NCBI GenBank assembly: GCA_963377175.1
Contig: CAUJNA010003324.1
Coordinates: forward strand, 624,567 to 688,566
Reading direction: 5' to 3'
Source: Effrenium voratum
Lineage: Eukaryota; Sar; Dinophyceae; Suessiales; Symbiodiniaceae
Length of the DNA: 64,000 bases
Made by a program: the position numbers and the translations under genes. Every line of letters starts with the position of its first letter. Position 1 is the stretch's first letter. Positions 33,464-44,324 of this stretch are shown here, one piece after another. The notes below the pieces were generated by a model. That model was not told the DNA's origin and searched no databases. It saw nothing but the letters and a program-made list of their open reading frames with translations.

Positions 33464-33630
33464 GAGAGGAACTTGCGATGCTGAGGATGCAGGAAGCCAA
33501 GGCCGAAAACCAACTGGGAAAGCAGAGGATGCGAAAAGCCAGAAAGCCGCCAAAAGCCATCTGCCGCAGCGGAACTGGCAATGCAGAGGATGCGAAAAGA
33601 CAAACAGAGAGGAACTGTGAATGCAGAGGA
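33464..33630 (+). CDS. Right arm of the inverted duplication, coding-like
   Basis: The plus frame reads REELAMLRMQEAKAENQLGK. Four or five copies of a GATGC-rich motif (GAACTG...AATGCAGAGGATGCGAAA) follow. About 38 bp (near 33467-33505) match the reverse complement of 32980-33018 at roughly 87 percent. May be a relic of a tandem-repeat gene in inverted copy. Confidence 0.28.
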
Positions 33631-34244
33631 TGCGAAATGAAAACAATCGCCACAAAAAAAAGCCGAAAAGCCACCCACCTGAAAAACAAAAATATCCTTG
33701 AAAAAAAACGGGAAAAAATTGCCCTCCAAATGTTACTGAGATGGTCAAAGCTCCGATGGATCCCTCTTGACATGTTGATTGAAATCCTGGCCGAATGCCA
33801 TCCCGAACGAATGCCAAAGCAAGCGAACAAAGTAGAAAGCATCAGAATTGTGACATCACCTTTAAATGAGCGCACCATCCACACAAAGCAAAGCAAACAG
33901 CCTTTGCCTGCAGCCTCGCAAAAGTATTTACACAGCACCCAAAGACAAAAGCCCATCTGAAATGAAGCCGCGATTAATATTCACTTTTTTTGGCCGGAGT
34001 GACATTGGCGAACCAGCAGCCCCCACATTCACAATCATGATCATAGTTGATGCACCTCCCCGCTCTGTAGTGCATTCCACACGTGAAATTGATATGAGGC
34101 GTTCTTCTTGAGGCTGTCCAGCTTTCAGTGGATTCCCAAAGTTTTGTAAGTAGAGCACAAGGGAAGCCCTATAAAAATTACAACGTTGATGGGTTGACTT
34201 GTTTGCAATACCCGGAGATGCGCACCGTAGTTTTGATATCAAAC

Positions 34245-34369
34245 GGGTCTGGCCCGAATCTTGGCTCTGTCGGCACGATGCGACTCATTGGACGCCTCAG
34301 GAAGAGATGCAAAGGCTCGCCAGGAACAGCTCCCCCCTCCGCGGGCTCCGCATCCACATAGACAAAGAC
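34245..34369 (-). CDS. Four-exon gene, exon 4
   Basis: Follows a TTTCAG acceptor. The best-looking frame reads VFVYVDAEPAEGG, then PLHLFLRRPMSRIVPTEP. That frame needs a phase-0 join, whereas the GC donor chosen for exon 3 leaves two bases, so either exon 3 ends earlier (a GC donor after GTGCGCGAG) or another exon intervenes. G/C third positions are strong. Family unknown. Confidence 0.38.
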
Positions 34370-34501
34370 CTGAAACGGGCCGCAGGTACCACACTGACCC
34401 GAGGACGCGGTTGTGACACGATCAGAACACTTCGAATAGTGTTCTCTCATAGATTGATTCGAACATAGATCCCAAAAAGTACAGGCATGATACCCCCAAG
34501 C

Positions 34502-34614
34502 CTCTTTGGCAATCCCAAAATTCGGGCCTCGCGCACAATCTGCCCCCCAGGATGCTCTGACGTGGGAGGCTCCACAGTGGACTGCCAGGCCATGCGCACA
34601 AACTCGTCGCTCAC
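34502..34614 (-). CDS. Four-exon gene, exon 3
   Basis: 113 nt from a GGCCAG acceptor, phase 0, to a GC donor (AAGAG then GCTTGG). It reads VSDEFVRMAWQSTVEPPTSE, then GGQIVREARILGLPK. Other frames on this strand are poorer. The (GGT)38 array lies in the intron between this exon and exon 2. Confidence 0.48.
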
Positions 34615-34664
34615 CTGGCCAACTTTGCCGGCTCACCGTCCCAAGAGTCTGAACGGGGTTTTCC

Positions 34665-34778
34665 GGTGGTGGTGGTGGTGGTGGTGGTGGTGGTGGTGGT
34701 GGTGGTGGTGGTGGTGGTGGTGGTGGTGGTGGTGGTGGTGGTGGTGGTGGTGGTGGTGGTGGTGGTGGTGGTGGTGGT
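34665..34778 (+). repeat. (GGT)38 perfect microsatellite
   Basis: 114 nt of uninterrupted GGT. It lies in intron 2 of the minus-strand gene. A minus frame through it would encode a long polyproline tract. Confidence 0.97.
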
Positions 34779-34848
34779 GAACTTCTCGCAGTAGGTTCTA
34801 AATACATAGCTTCCCTTCGGGAATCCAGAGTGAAAGCGTGAGTCCCAC

Positions 34849-34912
34849 CTCGTACTCTCCGCGGGCTTTTCGGTAGATCTTCAGCCATTCACCCAAATGT
34901 TCCGGGATCTGC
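34849..34912 (-). CDS. Four-exon gene, exon 2
   Basis: 64 nt beginning with G after a GCTAG acceptor and ending GAG before GTGGGA, phase 0. It reads QIPEHLGEWLKIYRKARGEY. The leading G completes an AGG codon begun in exon 1, so both boundaries are mutually supported. Confidence 0.5.
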
Positions 34913-34973
34913 CTAGCGGAGCGCACACCCGATGCTCAATGGCCAGTTCGACTCGGATGTCAACACTCCCCAC

Positions 34974-35020
34974 CTGGCGAAGAACTGCACGCGCTGGTCA
35001 ATGTCATCACCAGGCACCGC
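34974..35020 (-). CDS. Four-exon gene, exon 1 of those found
   Basis: 47 nt from a CATAAAG acceptor to a GTGGGG donor, reading AVPGDDIDQRVQFFA plus two bases. The downstream exons 2 and 3 are in phase. The frame is also open upstream (CWQHFPAWDFIK), so the exon could be longer. No domain is recognised. Confidence 0.45.
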
Positions 35021-35929
35021 CTTTATGAAATCCCAAGCAGGAAAATGTTGCCAGCACGCCATCGCCAGACTGGCTGGACCTTCCACCCTGTGGAAATTAG
35101 AACAACCACCCAAAGATTGAGTTAAGCTTCAAGGAATTGCTGGCAAGTTCCAATTTCTTGCTCTGCCCCGGGAACCTTTTAGTACCTACCAAAAGAATCC
35201 AAAAAAAAACAATGATTTGGAGGAGGGTTCCTGGATTCTCAATGTTAACACAACAACACCCTCAGCACAGCCCGGTACAGCCTATTCAACAAGTTGATAT
35301 ATGTCCCCCTTTCATTCGCCAGAGCAAAGCGCTTCCTCGCCTCATACTCGATTGCAGGCATAGGGCCGCGCATCTTTAGAACCTGCCCAGGCACCAGAAA
35401 AGGTTAACCAGTACCTCGAAATGTCAGAATCAGGGCATAGCTCCTCGGCAAACGAGGATTCGCTTCATTCTGCGGGAACACTCTGAGAAAATCAATATCA
35501 TGGATCCTCTCCATGCATCATCTCCTCTTCACAAGGCGCCAGCGCCTCCTCTTTGGAAGTTGCCAAATGTCCGAAAATGCCTCGTGCGGGGCAGCAGCTG
35601 AAGGTTCTCACTTGCCGGACCAATTGCCACCCTTTGTCTGTATGGAAAAATTCTGAGCTGAGCTGCGGTCAAAACGAATTGTCTAAGGAAGTTTAGAAGC
35701 AACTTCCGTCGTACTGGCACTAAGTGAATGCTAGCGCTCGTGTAAAAGTAGATGAGAGCGGAAGGAGAATACAGAAAAAAGAAGAGAAGAGAAGGCAGTC
35801 GTGATAAAGCAGACGAGAGCAGAAGGAGAAGACCGGGGAAGAGAAGAAGAAGAAGAAAGAAAGAGCAAGAAGGGAAAGGCAAAGACAGGAGCTGACAAGT
35901 GTTCAGATTGCGTGACAGATGCACCACTT

Positions 35930-35944
35930 GAGGATAGCAAAAAA

Positions 35945-35984
<40 letters not shown>

Positions 35985-35985
35985 C

Positions 35986-36016
<31 letters not shown>

Positions 36017-36109
36017 CAAGAAAGAAAGAAAAAAAGAAAGAAAGAAAGAAATAAAAAAAGAAAGAAAGAAAGAATCAAAGAATCAAAGAATCAAAGAATC
36101 AAATAATCA

Positions 36110-36141
<32 letters not shown>

Positions 36142-36245
36142 CGGAAAGAAAGAAAGAAAAACAATATGTAAAAAAGAAAAGAAAGGAAAGAAAAGAAGCG
36201 AAGGAAGGAAAGAAAGCAAGAACCAAAGAAAGGAAGAAAGAAAGA
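35930..36245 (+). repeat. (GAAA)n polypurine microsatellite with ATCAA block
   Basis: GAAA repeats, interrupted by four or five copies of GAATCAAA near 36072-36110, then GAAA/GAAG to 36245. A second strand-asymmetric purine tract like that at 0.66-1.14 kb. Confidence 0.93.
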
Positions 36246-36458
36246 TGACAAACTGCAAGAAGCTTACGCCCACTGGAATCGCCGGCTCGTTTGTGCTTCC
36301 TTCTGATATTGTGACATGGTAACTTGGTGAGCAGACTGCTATTTACGAATTCAACAATGTGTCGCAATGGATACTGCACCCTCGTCACCCGCAGAATACA
36401 TGCCAAACGTCTGTGACCCAAAAGCGCAAGTTAACTGATCAACATGGCATCTGACCAG

Positions 36459-36618
36459 CGCCGCCTTGAAAGCCCTGCTGGATGGTCGCAATGAAGCCAC
36501 CGTCTTTGGATGGCATCATCTGGCACAGACACACTGTTTCCTGGTCACCTTACCTGGCCTGAACCGCAAAGTGCATATTGTGACACAAGGCATGGCAAGA
36601 GTCCATTGCGCTTTCTAG
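36459..36618 (+). CDS. Unassigned exon candidate
   Basis: Open from a GACCAG acceptor to a TAG. It reads AALKALLDGRNEATVFGWHH, then LAQTHCFLVTLPGLNR and KVHIVTQG. It reads like a globular domain with alternating strands. A GC donor near 36550 might end it earlier. Not recognised. Confidence 0.35.
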
Positions 36619-36899
36619 CCATAGTCAGCAGGCTGCTGAAGTAGGGACCAACGTTACTGCCTCTGGTCGCTCTGTCGGAGGCTTTTCTGAGGCTTGTGCG
36701 ACCTGGGCTCAAAAGATGCCGAACCACAGCGCTTCGAACAGCTGAAAAACACTTGTGACTCAGCTTCTCTCACAAGGACTCTAAAACACGCATTCTGAGT
36801 CATTGAATTGCGCCGTCAGTAAGGAATCCAAAATGGATGCTCATCTCCGAGCCACCAACAGTCAAAGGTTTACTAAGAGGCTCACACGAGCGCACCACC

Positions 36900-37049
36900 T
36901 CAAGCGGACTGGCATGCCCTTGAGGGGCCGGCCCCACGACGCAAGAACTCGCTGATGCTGGTCCCAATCTGAGTGTCCTTCCCAGCATTGCCATCCCTGA
37001 GGATGCAGCCTATCTCATGCTTCAGTTGCAAATACATGTCTTTACATGC
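36900..37049 (-). CDS. Terminal exon, 49 codons plus stop
   Basis: Starts GCATGTAAA after a CCCAG acceptor and ends at TGA 36900-36902. It reads DMYLQLKHEIGCILRDGNAG, then QIGTSISEFLRRG. Frame, acceptor and stop agree with a last exon. The gene probably includes the minus exons at 37.27-37.93 kb; a (GAT)n array at 37084-37121 lies just upstream in the presumed intron. Confidence 0.45.
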   Translation of the reverse strand, partial: ACKDMYLQLKHEIGCILRDGNAGKDTQIGTSISEFLRRGAGPSRACQSA

Positions 37050-37083
37050 CTGGGCTTGTTTTAGGTGAGTTTGATGATCATGA

Positions 37084-37121
37084 TGCTGCTGCTGATGATG
37101 ATGATGATGATGATGATGAGA
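37084..37121 (+). repeat. (GAT)n microsatellite
   Basis: GCT/GAT triplets followed by about nine GAT. Confidence 0.9.
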
Positions 37122-37271
37122 TGATGATGCTTTGGACCACGCTCGTTCTGCTCCAAACCTACGCAAGTGCCCGCGGCAGGAGAGCCGACGCCCACCGGTT
37201 GATAGCTAAGTCTGCCAGCAGCCCTAAACTTGATGGAAAGGGCTTCTAAAGATATTCTGAGTATGAGTGTT

Positions 37272-37820
37272 TCAGCGGAAAAACATGCTTGGAAAGTAGG
37301 AAAGCGAGTCAAATCTGGGTTGAACCTCCTGGCCGCACATTTCCAAAGCGTCACGGCCGGGCGCCATTTGATTCCCCTCCTCATTGCGAGGCCCCTCTTC
37401 AGCCCTTCGGCTGGCGCTGGCTCGGTTGCCTTGGAAGCGCGGATCTTGCCTTGCTTTACCAACAATTCCCCCAGCCAGCCTGGCCCGTTTGTAATCTGTA
37501 GCATCGCACACCTCGATTTCTGCCTCTTCAAACTTCCAGCAAACTCTAGTGCTTTCTGACAAGGCTGATTCCTTGGCACAGAAGGGGCACTGTTCAACTG
37601 CCAGAAATACGACCCGAACACCCCACCAGCACAGATTTGCTAGGATCCGGCCTTCTTTCTGCTTCTGACGGGCCTGACACCAGCCAGGCCACCGACGGGC
37701 TAACGATGGCCCATGGAGGGAAATCGTAAACACTTTGAGCCACGTCCCACTAAACTGCTCAAGAAACTGCTCCTGATGGAAGAGCATACGCAAAGCAAGA
37801 CGGTCCATTGGCTCGAACAT
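37272..37820 (-). CDS. Unassigned long open frame, 182 codons
   Basis: A non-repetitive minus frame that may be one long exon or several exons with in-frame introns. It includes QFLEQFSGTWLKVFTISLHG, then VFLAVEQCPFCAKES (a CxxC pair), and a charged region SRRAEEGPRNEEGNQ. A second minus frame (37061-37621) is also open with good third positions around 37.3-37.45 kb, so a splice or frame change probably occurs there. Lies between the minus exon at 37.9 kb and the terminal exon at 36.9 kb. Confidence 0.33.
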   Translation of the reverse strand: MFEPMDRLALRMLFHQEQFLEQFSGTWLKVFTISLHGPSLARRWPGWCQARQKQKEGRILANLCWWGVRVVFLAVEQCPFCAKESALSESTRVCWKFEEAEIEVCDATDYKRARLAGGIVGKARQDPRFQGNRASASRRAEEGPRNEEGNQMAPGRDALEMCGQEVQPRFDSLSYFPSMFFR

Positions 37821-37854
37821 CGGGAGTATCCAAGCTCATGCAGACCTCCGTGAC

Positions 37855-37929
37855 CCTGTGAACATGTACGTGGATCGCTCCTCCTCGCGGCGGCGCCTCG
37901 CGTAGACGCCCTCAGGCCTGGCAGCTCCG
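37855..37929 (-). CDS. Unassigned 75-nt exon
   Basis: Between a GTGCAG acceptor and a GT donor (ACAGG then GTCACG). It reads GAARPEGVYARRRREEERST, then YMFTG. Strong G/C third positions and an arginine/glutamate-rich composition. Confidence 0.38.
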
Positions 37930-38274
37930 CTGCACACAAGACACCAAACACTGCGTAGTGGAGAAGTGATTTCAGAAAGACAATGGCACCCAAGAACTGA
38001 CGTAGACCTGTTTGAAAAGTAAGTGCCAAAATATGCGTACTTACCACAAATGCAAGTCGGTCCTCAAAAACAGCATCTAACATTCAGAGGTGTGTGTGTG
38101 TGTGTGCGCGTAGCTTACGGCCTGGTGGTTCTGCGGGTGCCTTTCCGTTTGGCTCTAACAAAACAATGGGTCCCTAACCTCCTAGCCATGATCCTGACGA
38201 TCGGTATTGGCATTGTGATGGATATCATCATGATGTGTTTAACTATATTACCTCTTCAACAGCAATTGCAGTAA

Positions 38275-38397
38275 GGTAGCAGAAACAGTAGCAACAGCAG
38301 TAGCATGTGTAGGGTAGCAGGTAGCAGGTAGTAGCAGCACTAGTAGCAGTAGTAGCTAGAAGAAGTGGCAGTAGTGGTAGCGGCAGTAGCAGTATTG

Positions 38398-38441
<44 letters not shown>

Positions 38442-38523
38442 TGTAGTTGTAGTTGTAGTAGTAGTAGTAGTAGTAGTAGCAGTAGCAGTAGTAGTAGTAG
38501 TGGTAGTAGTGGTAATAGTCTAT

Positions 38524-38570
<47 letters not shown>

Positions 38571-38575
38571 ATAGC

Positions 38576-38624
<49 letters not shown>

Positions 38625-38655
38625 CGGCAGTAGCAGTAGTACTAGTTCTAGTTGT
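38275..38655 (+). repeat. (GTA)n/(AGT)n satellite
   Basis: About 380 bp of GTA triplets with AGC, TTG and GGT variants. Poly-Leu/Tyr frames on minus are artefacts. Confidence 0.95.
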
Positions 38656-39204
38656 ACTAGTGGTGGCGGTGACGGAAGTAGTAGTCATCGTATTCCTCGT
38701 CGACTCCGTCGTCCGTTGTTATGGTCATTGTTTACATGTTTTTTTTGTTTTTTTTTACTACAAGTGGCTGTAAAGTTGAATGTTGTCAGGTTCACTCTCA
38801 CTATTCCACGTGTTCGTGTCAGTATGACTTATGTACATGGATGGGGATTATGGGTTGAGGGAGATGTTTCCCTGGTCCACTCACCAACGAAGGCTGACCG
38901 ATTATTCTCTAAGTTCAACCGCCAGTTGAGGAAGGTCCAATACTCCCGTGTCCTTCTTTCCTAGAATTACACTGCCATCCCAACCCGGCCGATTCCCATT
39001 TTCCCTGCACCCGTGAACAAATGCATGTTCCCAAAACCCGTTGGCGCGCATGCCGGGGACACTACTAAAGTGGTCATAAAATGACAGTACAGACAAGCGC
39101 TGGAACATGTTTTGGTGACAAAAACCGCACCCGAAAGTCTTTTCGTCTTCTGCCTAGACTTCCAGACCTCTCTTCTTCCTTTCGTTGGGAGCCTTGGAAA
39201 ACTC

Positions 39205-39271
39205 CTTGCCGGGCCCACGCCCAGGGGTCAAAGCCGGGGCCAAGCGCCGGAGCCGGAGGTGGGACGCGCTC
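39205..39271 (-). CDS. Unassigned exon, proline-rich
   Basis: 67 nt beginning GAG after a GCCGAG acceptor, reading ERVPPPAPALGPGFDPWAWA, before a possible GA donor (CAAG then GAGTTT). About 80 percent G/C third positions. Confidence 0.35.
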
Positions 39272-41160
39272 CTCGGCACGGTAACATGCAATGAGTGCCC
39301 GAGGGTGCCCAATGAGTCTTGCTCAGAAACAGATTTGGGAGTAAAACAAGCACATGGATTAGGGACACCTCCAAATGGTTGATTTCCTTGGGTTCCCTCT
39401 CAAAGTCCGCAAAGAATGATCTCGTCTGACGGTACGTGATGAATGCTGGCACAGATTTGGAATTCTGCTAAGGCTGGCAACATCATGAAAAACACAACTC
39501 GCCCGTCCTGGGACGGCACGCCTGGACCTGACGCTAGCTCGCTACCAGCTCTGCATGAATCGACTCTCTCATCTTGGCACTGCCCTGCTCAACTTGGGCG
39601 CAACAAATTAGAAAGAAACTGCATCACCTTGGCTTTCAACAGGAATCGACATTTGTGTGCAAGGATTGCCCGAAAGCATAGCTCATAGGTACAATAGCCT
39701 CTCATGTCCGGCATGGTGCCCTAGGCCGACCGGCGAGGCAAGTCCCGAAGCCAACAAATCAATGGAGAATCATGGAGACTCGATGCCAGCCTTGGGCGCG
39801 CTCTGAGGCGGCCTGGTTCGGTTCTGCCAATGCCAGCAATTCATCTCGCAATGACTAGGAAATGAAAGCAGTCTTGAAGGCAAGGGAGGCTGCCAAGTTC
39901 GGTGTTTGCCAAAAGCACCATTATTTGATGGAGAGTTCTCAACCGGCCATTGACATCCTTCGCAAATATATGCATTCAAAGAGCGAACGTCCATGTGAAC
40001 AACATTCCATTGAATTGAGTTCATGCTGCACAAGTTGTCACAATGGGTCTAGGCATGTCCCGCGTAATGTTCTGCAACACCGCACGTCGCATCAACTTTG
40101 CTCAAAAATCATTTAGATGAGGCCAACGCACCGCTAGAAGCACCTGAACGAGAGAAGCGGCCTGGAATCTAGACGCCTTGCCCCCGCACCCTGAGCGCGC
40201 CTCTTTCGGCCGGTACTCCCTCATGGGGTTGTCACTGGCCCAGGATACCTGAAAGGCAACCCGCTGACAATCAATCCAAGCTGTTTAACTCCAAGCATTG
40301 CATGCTAGCGTCTTGTATCGCTTGTCAGTTGGCTATGAGCCAAAATGTAAGGACCCACCTCAAAGCATGACACAAGGAGCGTATTTGGACAGCTACCCTT
40401 CTCATGAACACCCACCTTGGGCCTCTTCTCGCTCTTCCGTTCGCGGCCCGGGCCTGAGCGACTGACGGTCCACCCAACAGAAAGGCTTACATGCCTTCAC
40501 AAGGAAAAGGTTGAAGAGGTTTTCTTGTTGATTGAGGGGACAAATCACTTAATATCACAGAACTCCTCAGGAAGCCAGACATCAACGGCAGGTCTGCCCC
40601 AGTTTGTTTAAAAAACTCTGGGAAGTTGCCAGGTTTGGGATGATGCCAGAAATGCTTCGGTGTAGCTCCGCATCACAAGATCAAAGGAAGCCGAACTGCT
40701 GGCAATGCTGGAAACAAATTGCAAATCGTGGGACCTGGGGCCCAAGACATGTTCAGGAGCTTGCCCACGATAAGAGTACTTCAGCATTGTTTACATACTG
40801 TACCAATATTCAACAGAGATGCAAAAAGGACACTCAAATGCAAATGAAGGAATGTCCGTGAGGAAATGTTGCGACATGCATTTGGTCGTAAGAGGAATTG
40901 ATTTCTGAACCACTGGTCTTTGTCTGTCCTATGCAATGCCCATGACAAACTCTGCAAGCACCGCTATTTGTGATGTCGGAAAAGAATACCGTGTTCACTA
41001 CAGCAAGAAATTGTTGGGTTCCTGATATCAGAACCACTGGATGCTAAATCTATGTCTGGATGTTAAGGAGGACACCCATGCCCCGCTCCGCCCTTCACTC
41101 ATCTTCATTGTGCAAAACGACAAACAAAATTCCAAGCACGAAAAGCCAAAGCAAAAGCAG
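39272..41160. other. No firm gene
   Basis: The plus block at 39500-39612 (LDLTLARYQLCMNRLSHLGT) is coding-like but competes with a second open plus frame. The rest lacks bias or motifs. Confidence 0.35.
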
Positions 41161-41275
41161 AGTGCCCCATTCTGTGTGCCACTGCGGGAGCTGCGCGGCC
41201 GCTCTCTGGGGTCTTTGTCCTTGTCCAGGCGGCGCCTGGCTGATTTGTGCGGTTTCCCAGAGCAGTGCTCCCAAG
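41161..41275 (+). CDS. Unassigned exon
   Basis: 115 nt from an AAAGCAG acceptor to a GTGGCG donor. It reads APFCVPLRELRGRSLGSLSL, then RRRLADLCGFPEQCS. About 78 percent G/C third positions. A minus frame here ends in a membrane-like helix (TLLLLWLFVLGILFVVL) and is the main competing reading. Confidence 0.35.
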
Positions 41276-41499
41276 GTGGCGGTTCCAGCCACGAGGGTTG
41301 ATCCCAGAAAGATGACACAAGGCCCTACAAACCAGAGGCACCGAACACAAACCTGCGAGAGCTCGCTTGACAGAGCTACGGAACGACTGTAGCTTGGAAA
41401 ATTGAAGTCTCCAACGGAGCAATGGATTTTCCAGGGTTAGAACCAAACGGCAATGAGAGCAGGCTTCCTTTCACAATTAAAGTCAAGAATACCTTGGTT

Positions 41500-41682
41500 T
41501 CATGCCAAGCAAAGTCGCAACTGCTCTCTTCGCCGCGCTAGCCTGCACCAGGGATACACAAAGCGCCATTCCTCTTTTGTGCCGCGTCTTTTTTGCGCCG
41601 CTTGGCGCACCGGCTCAAAGAAAAAGCTGCCGCCTTCTAGCCGCCGGGCACGCACACTGCAGACAGACTCAGAAAGCTCCAC
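41500..41682 (-). CDS. Unassigned open block
   Basis: Minus frame from an ATG (41682), or from a CTGCAG acceptor just inside it. It reads GGSFFFEPVRQAAQKRRGTK, then EEWRFVYPWCRLARR. Looks globular and basic. The plus frame from an ATG at 41502 is a weaker alternative. Confidence 0.3.
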   Translation of the reverse strand: MELSESVCSVRARRLEGGSFFFEPVRQAAQKRRGTKEEWRFVYPWCRLARRREQLRLCLA

Positions 41683-41689
41683 AGGCTAA

Positions 41690-44114
41690 AGTTCCCTTGA
41701 ATAAAATGAACTTTTGGTGTGCTGCACCAGTTCAAAAGGCTTGGCAGTGTTGAGTGTGGCAATTTCTTGGAAATTCCACTGTGCTCTCCACGCTAAAAGG
41801 ATCCTGCAAAGAAACATGCGCACCAGCCGTCCACTTCGCAGGGAAAGGGAAGCTGCGTGCCCGTCAGCTCACCATGCCTGGCACATAGGCGAACTCGGTT
41901 TGCTCATTCCATCTCATAAGTTATCACCTTGAGCAAGGAGCTGATGGACACATATCTAAATCTAAGCTTCGCAGCTGAAGTCTTGTTGATACACTGAACA
42001 TGTGCCAAGTACTGGAACACAGAGAAAATATGAGCCCTTCTGTGAAGTCAGCCAGCAAATGGTTTCCAGACAGCCAGCCAGCCAGTAAGTCACTCAGTTC
42101 CGTCTGTCTGCCCATCCGTCCATCCGTCAACATGGCATCGTCACTTTTTTCTTAGTGTCGCTCTACGCTTCCCGCCTAGGAGCAATCGCCTCGCACCTGG
42201 CCGGCAAAAAGAATCACGGGGCAAAAAAGACGCAACCCTGCTTTGCCTGTGTGATTTCTGAAAATAATTGCGGGGGGTGGGACTACCCCCACATCATTCC
42301 CACACCACAGTGGCTAGAAAGACGGACCAGGACAACATCAGCATGGCATGATGAGAACTTTGATTCTCACTTGATTAAGATGAGTAGTCCTGGATTTGGA
42401 GCCATACGGTGGAAGCCACACAAATGTTGCAGCGAACACTGAAGACATGTGCGGGTGTTCCCTGCAATCACCACAATTGGTGGTTCATGTCCTTGGTTGG
42501 TTTTTCAGATGTTTCAACTCAACCAAATCAACAACAAGCAACCGCATGCTTCGTGATCGTCCTGAGCAGCCCCGCCTTGCGCCGGCGGCGCCCGCTTTCG
42601 GTCGGCTGGCACGCGGGGCTGGGAAGTAACATCCCCAGAAGTCCCCCAAGGGAACGCCAAATATCAACACACCTTCCTCGTGCAAGCTATCAACGCAAAC
42701 AACGATGATGTTCATGCTAGCCCAGCTGAAGTCTGACGCATCACCCCTCAAAAGTCATTGCTTTTTAGTGCAACTGCAGTCTTCCCCGAACGATGATTTC
42801 GTTTCTGTTGCTGCAAATGGTATTGCATCACTGCGTCACATCCTCAAAAAACCCACGAAAATATTCACTGTACACATGTCCAAGGTATATGCGCGTTGGG
42901 GGTATGCTCTGACACGTTTCCTTTATCCAAAGTTCACCTTCGATGGTAGACAGCACGATTAAGTCCTATGGCTACGCGCTCTCCTGCAGCTCCCGGAGCA
43001 TTTATGGCCCCCATGATGCATCAGGGTCTCAGTGGGTCTCAGTGCGAGTAACCGAGTGAACCAACGGCCAAACAAGCCCACACCGCATGCACGAGTTTGA
43101 TTAGGATCCCTAAACTGTGAGCGTGCACTGTTTGTCCAAAACGGGACTTGTTCTGCTAGATGTCATTTCAATCAATTACGTTGATGCCATCAACTCGAAA
43201 CGTGTTTAGGGTTTCTACATGTCAGCTGACCACCTCGCCTTCGCCCGTCCTCAGCAACACCAATCCAACCCTCCCAAAGGTCGACGGGATTGTGGAAATT
43301 AGCTAACATGGAGCAAAGCGAGATAAATAGCCTATTGTTCATCATGCCATTCGAACAGGATCATATCCACTTCAAACCATTGCGTTGACAAGGGAAAACT
43401 GATCAATAGAAGGTACTGGTTTGCCAATATGCTTTGTTCTGGCATCGTCACTGTCTACTACTTTGTCTTGGTGTGCTGAAAACCTCGCAAGGTTTGGCGT
43501 CCTGGAAGTCGAACACTCGATTCATGTAGGTGTTAGACGGGGCAAATTGAAGGGTGCAGTCTGGAACATCTAAGGCGCAATCAAACTTAACTGCGCAAGC
43601 AATTCAAGAAACTTGGGAAACGTAAGAATTAGGTTAGGAAAGCTCACTTTTGGTTTTACGAATTTAACCATACAATTTGGCTCGGAGGGATCAAGCTGCA
43701 AAATATGATTTAACATAGAGTCGAGTTTGCGAATTGACAGAGAAAATGTGCAAACACTAGAGATACATGTGAACAGAACGATGGCTTGAGTGCAGATTAG
43801 ACATGAAGACTCAAGAAGTCTCCTCAAGAGACCATGCACTGGCAGGACATAAAAAGACCCGTATCGAAAAGTGGTAAAGCGATACACTGCTGCGTATGGT
43901 TGTGTATGTATTGTATGTACTATAATCTATGCACTTATTCCACAATGCGTGCTGTTAGTTGAGATCCGACCAAGACAGGCTCGCCAGCTTTCGATCACAT
44001 CGCTGTCCCTCGCCTAGGCCAGGCGCGCCGCCCATGCGGACCAAGAAAATCACGCCTACCTGGCGCTGGATGGCGAGCAAGGCATGTCTCAAGAACCATG
44101 GACTTCAAACATGT
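41690..44114. other. No supportable gene
   Basis: Weak plus patches only (VSLYASRLGAIASHLAGKK near 42.16 kb). Small CAGC repeats near 42.07 kb. No motif or splice-consistent exon. Confidence 0.4.
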
Positions 44115-44324
44115 TCACCTAGATGTGTCCTTGTTTTTGCCTACGAACATGAGGCTCAAATTGCCCAACCGGGTGCCAGCTTGCAGCCAAGTAGCGACCC
44201 CCAATGCCAGAACCAAGGAAGCCACCAGGGCAAGGATCGCCTCAAGGGTGACGGTCAAGGGGCATCCGGTGAGGGCATGAAAAAATGTACGCATGTCAAG
44301 GCTGAGAGGGGTTCGGAAAGCCAA
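44115..44324 (-). CDS. Exon candidate with a membrane helix
   Basis: Open minus frame including PLTVTLEAILALVASLVLAL, then GVATWLQAGTRLGNLSLM. About 74 percent G/C third positions over this part. One good transmembrane helix. The plus frame is also open and hydrophilic. Boundaries are those of the open frame. Confidence 0.3.
   Translation of the reverse strand: MAFRTPLSLDMRTFFHALTGCPLTVTLEAILALVASLVLALGVATWLQAGTRLGNLSLMFVGKNKDTSR

Noticed and set aside
34178..34888. 236-codon minus frame with polyproline
   Set aside because: Runs through the GGT array and crosses exon 3 in the wrong frame; splice-consistent exons use other frames.
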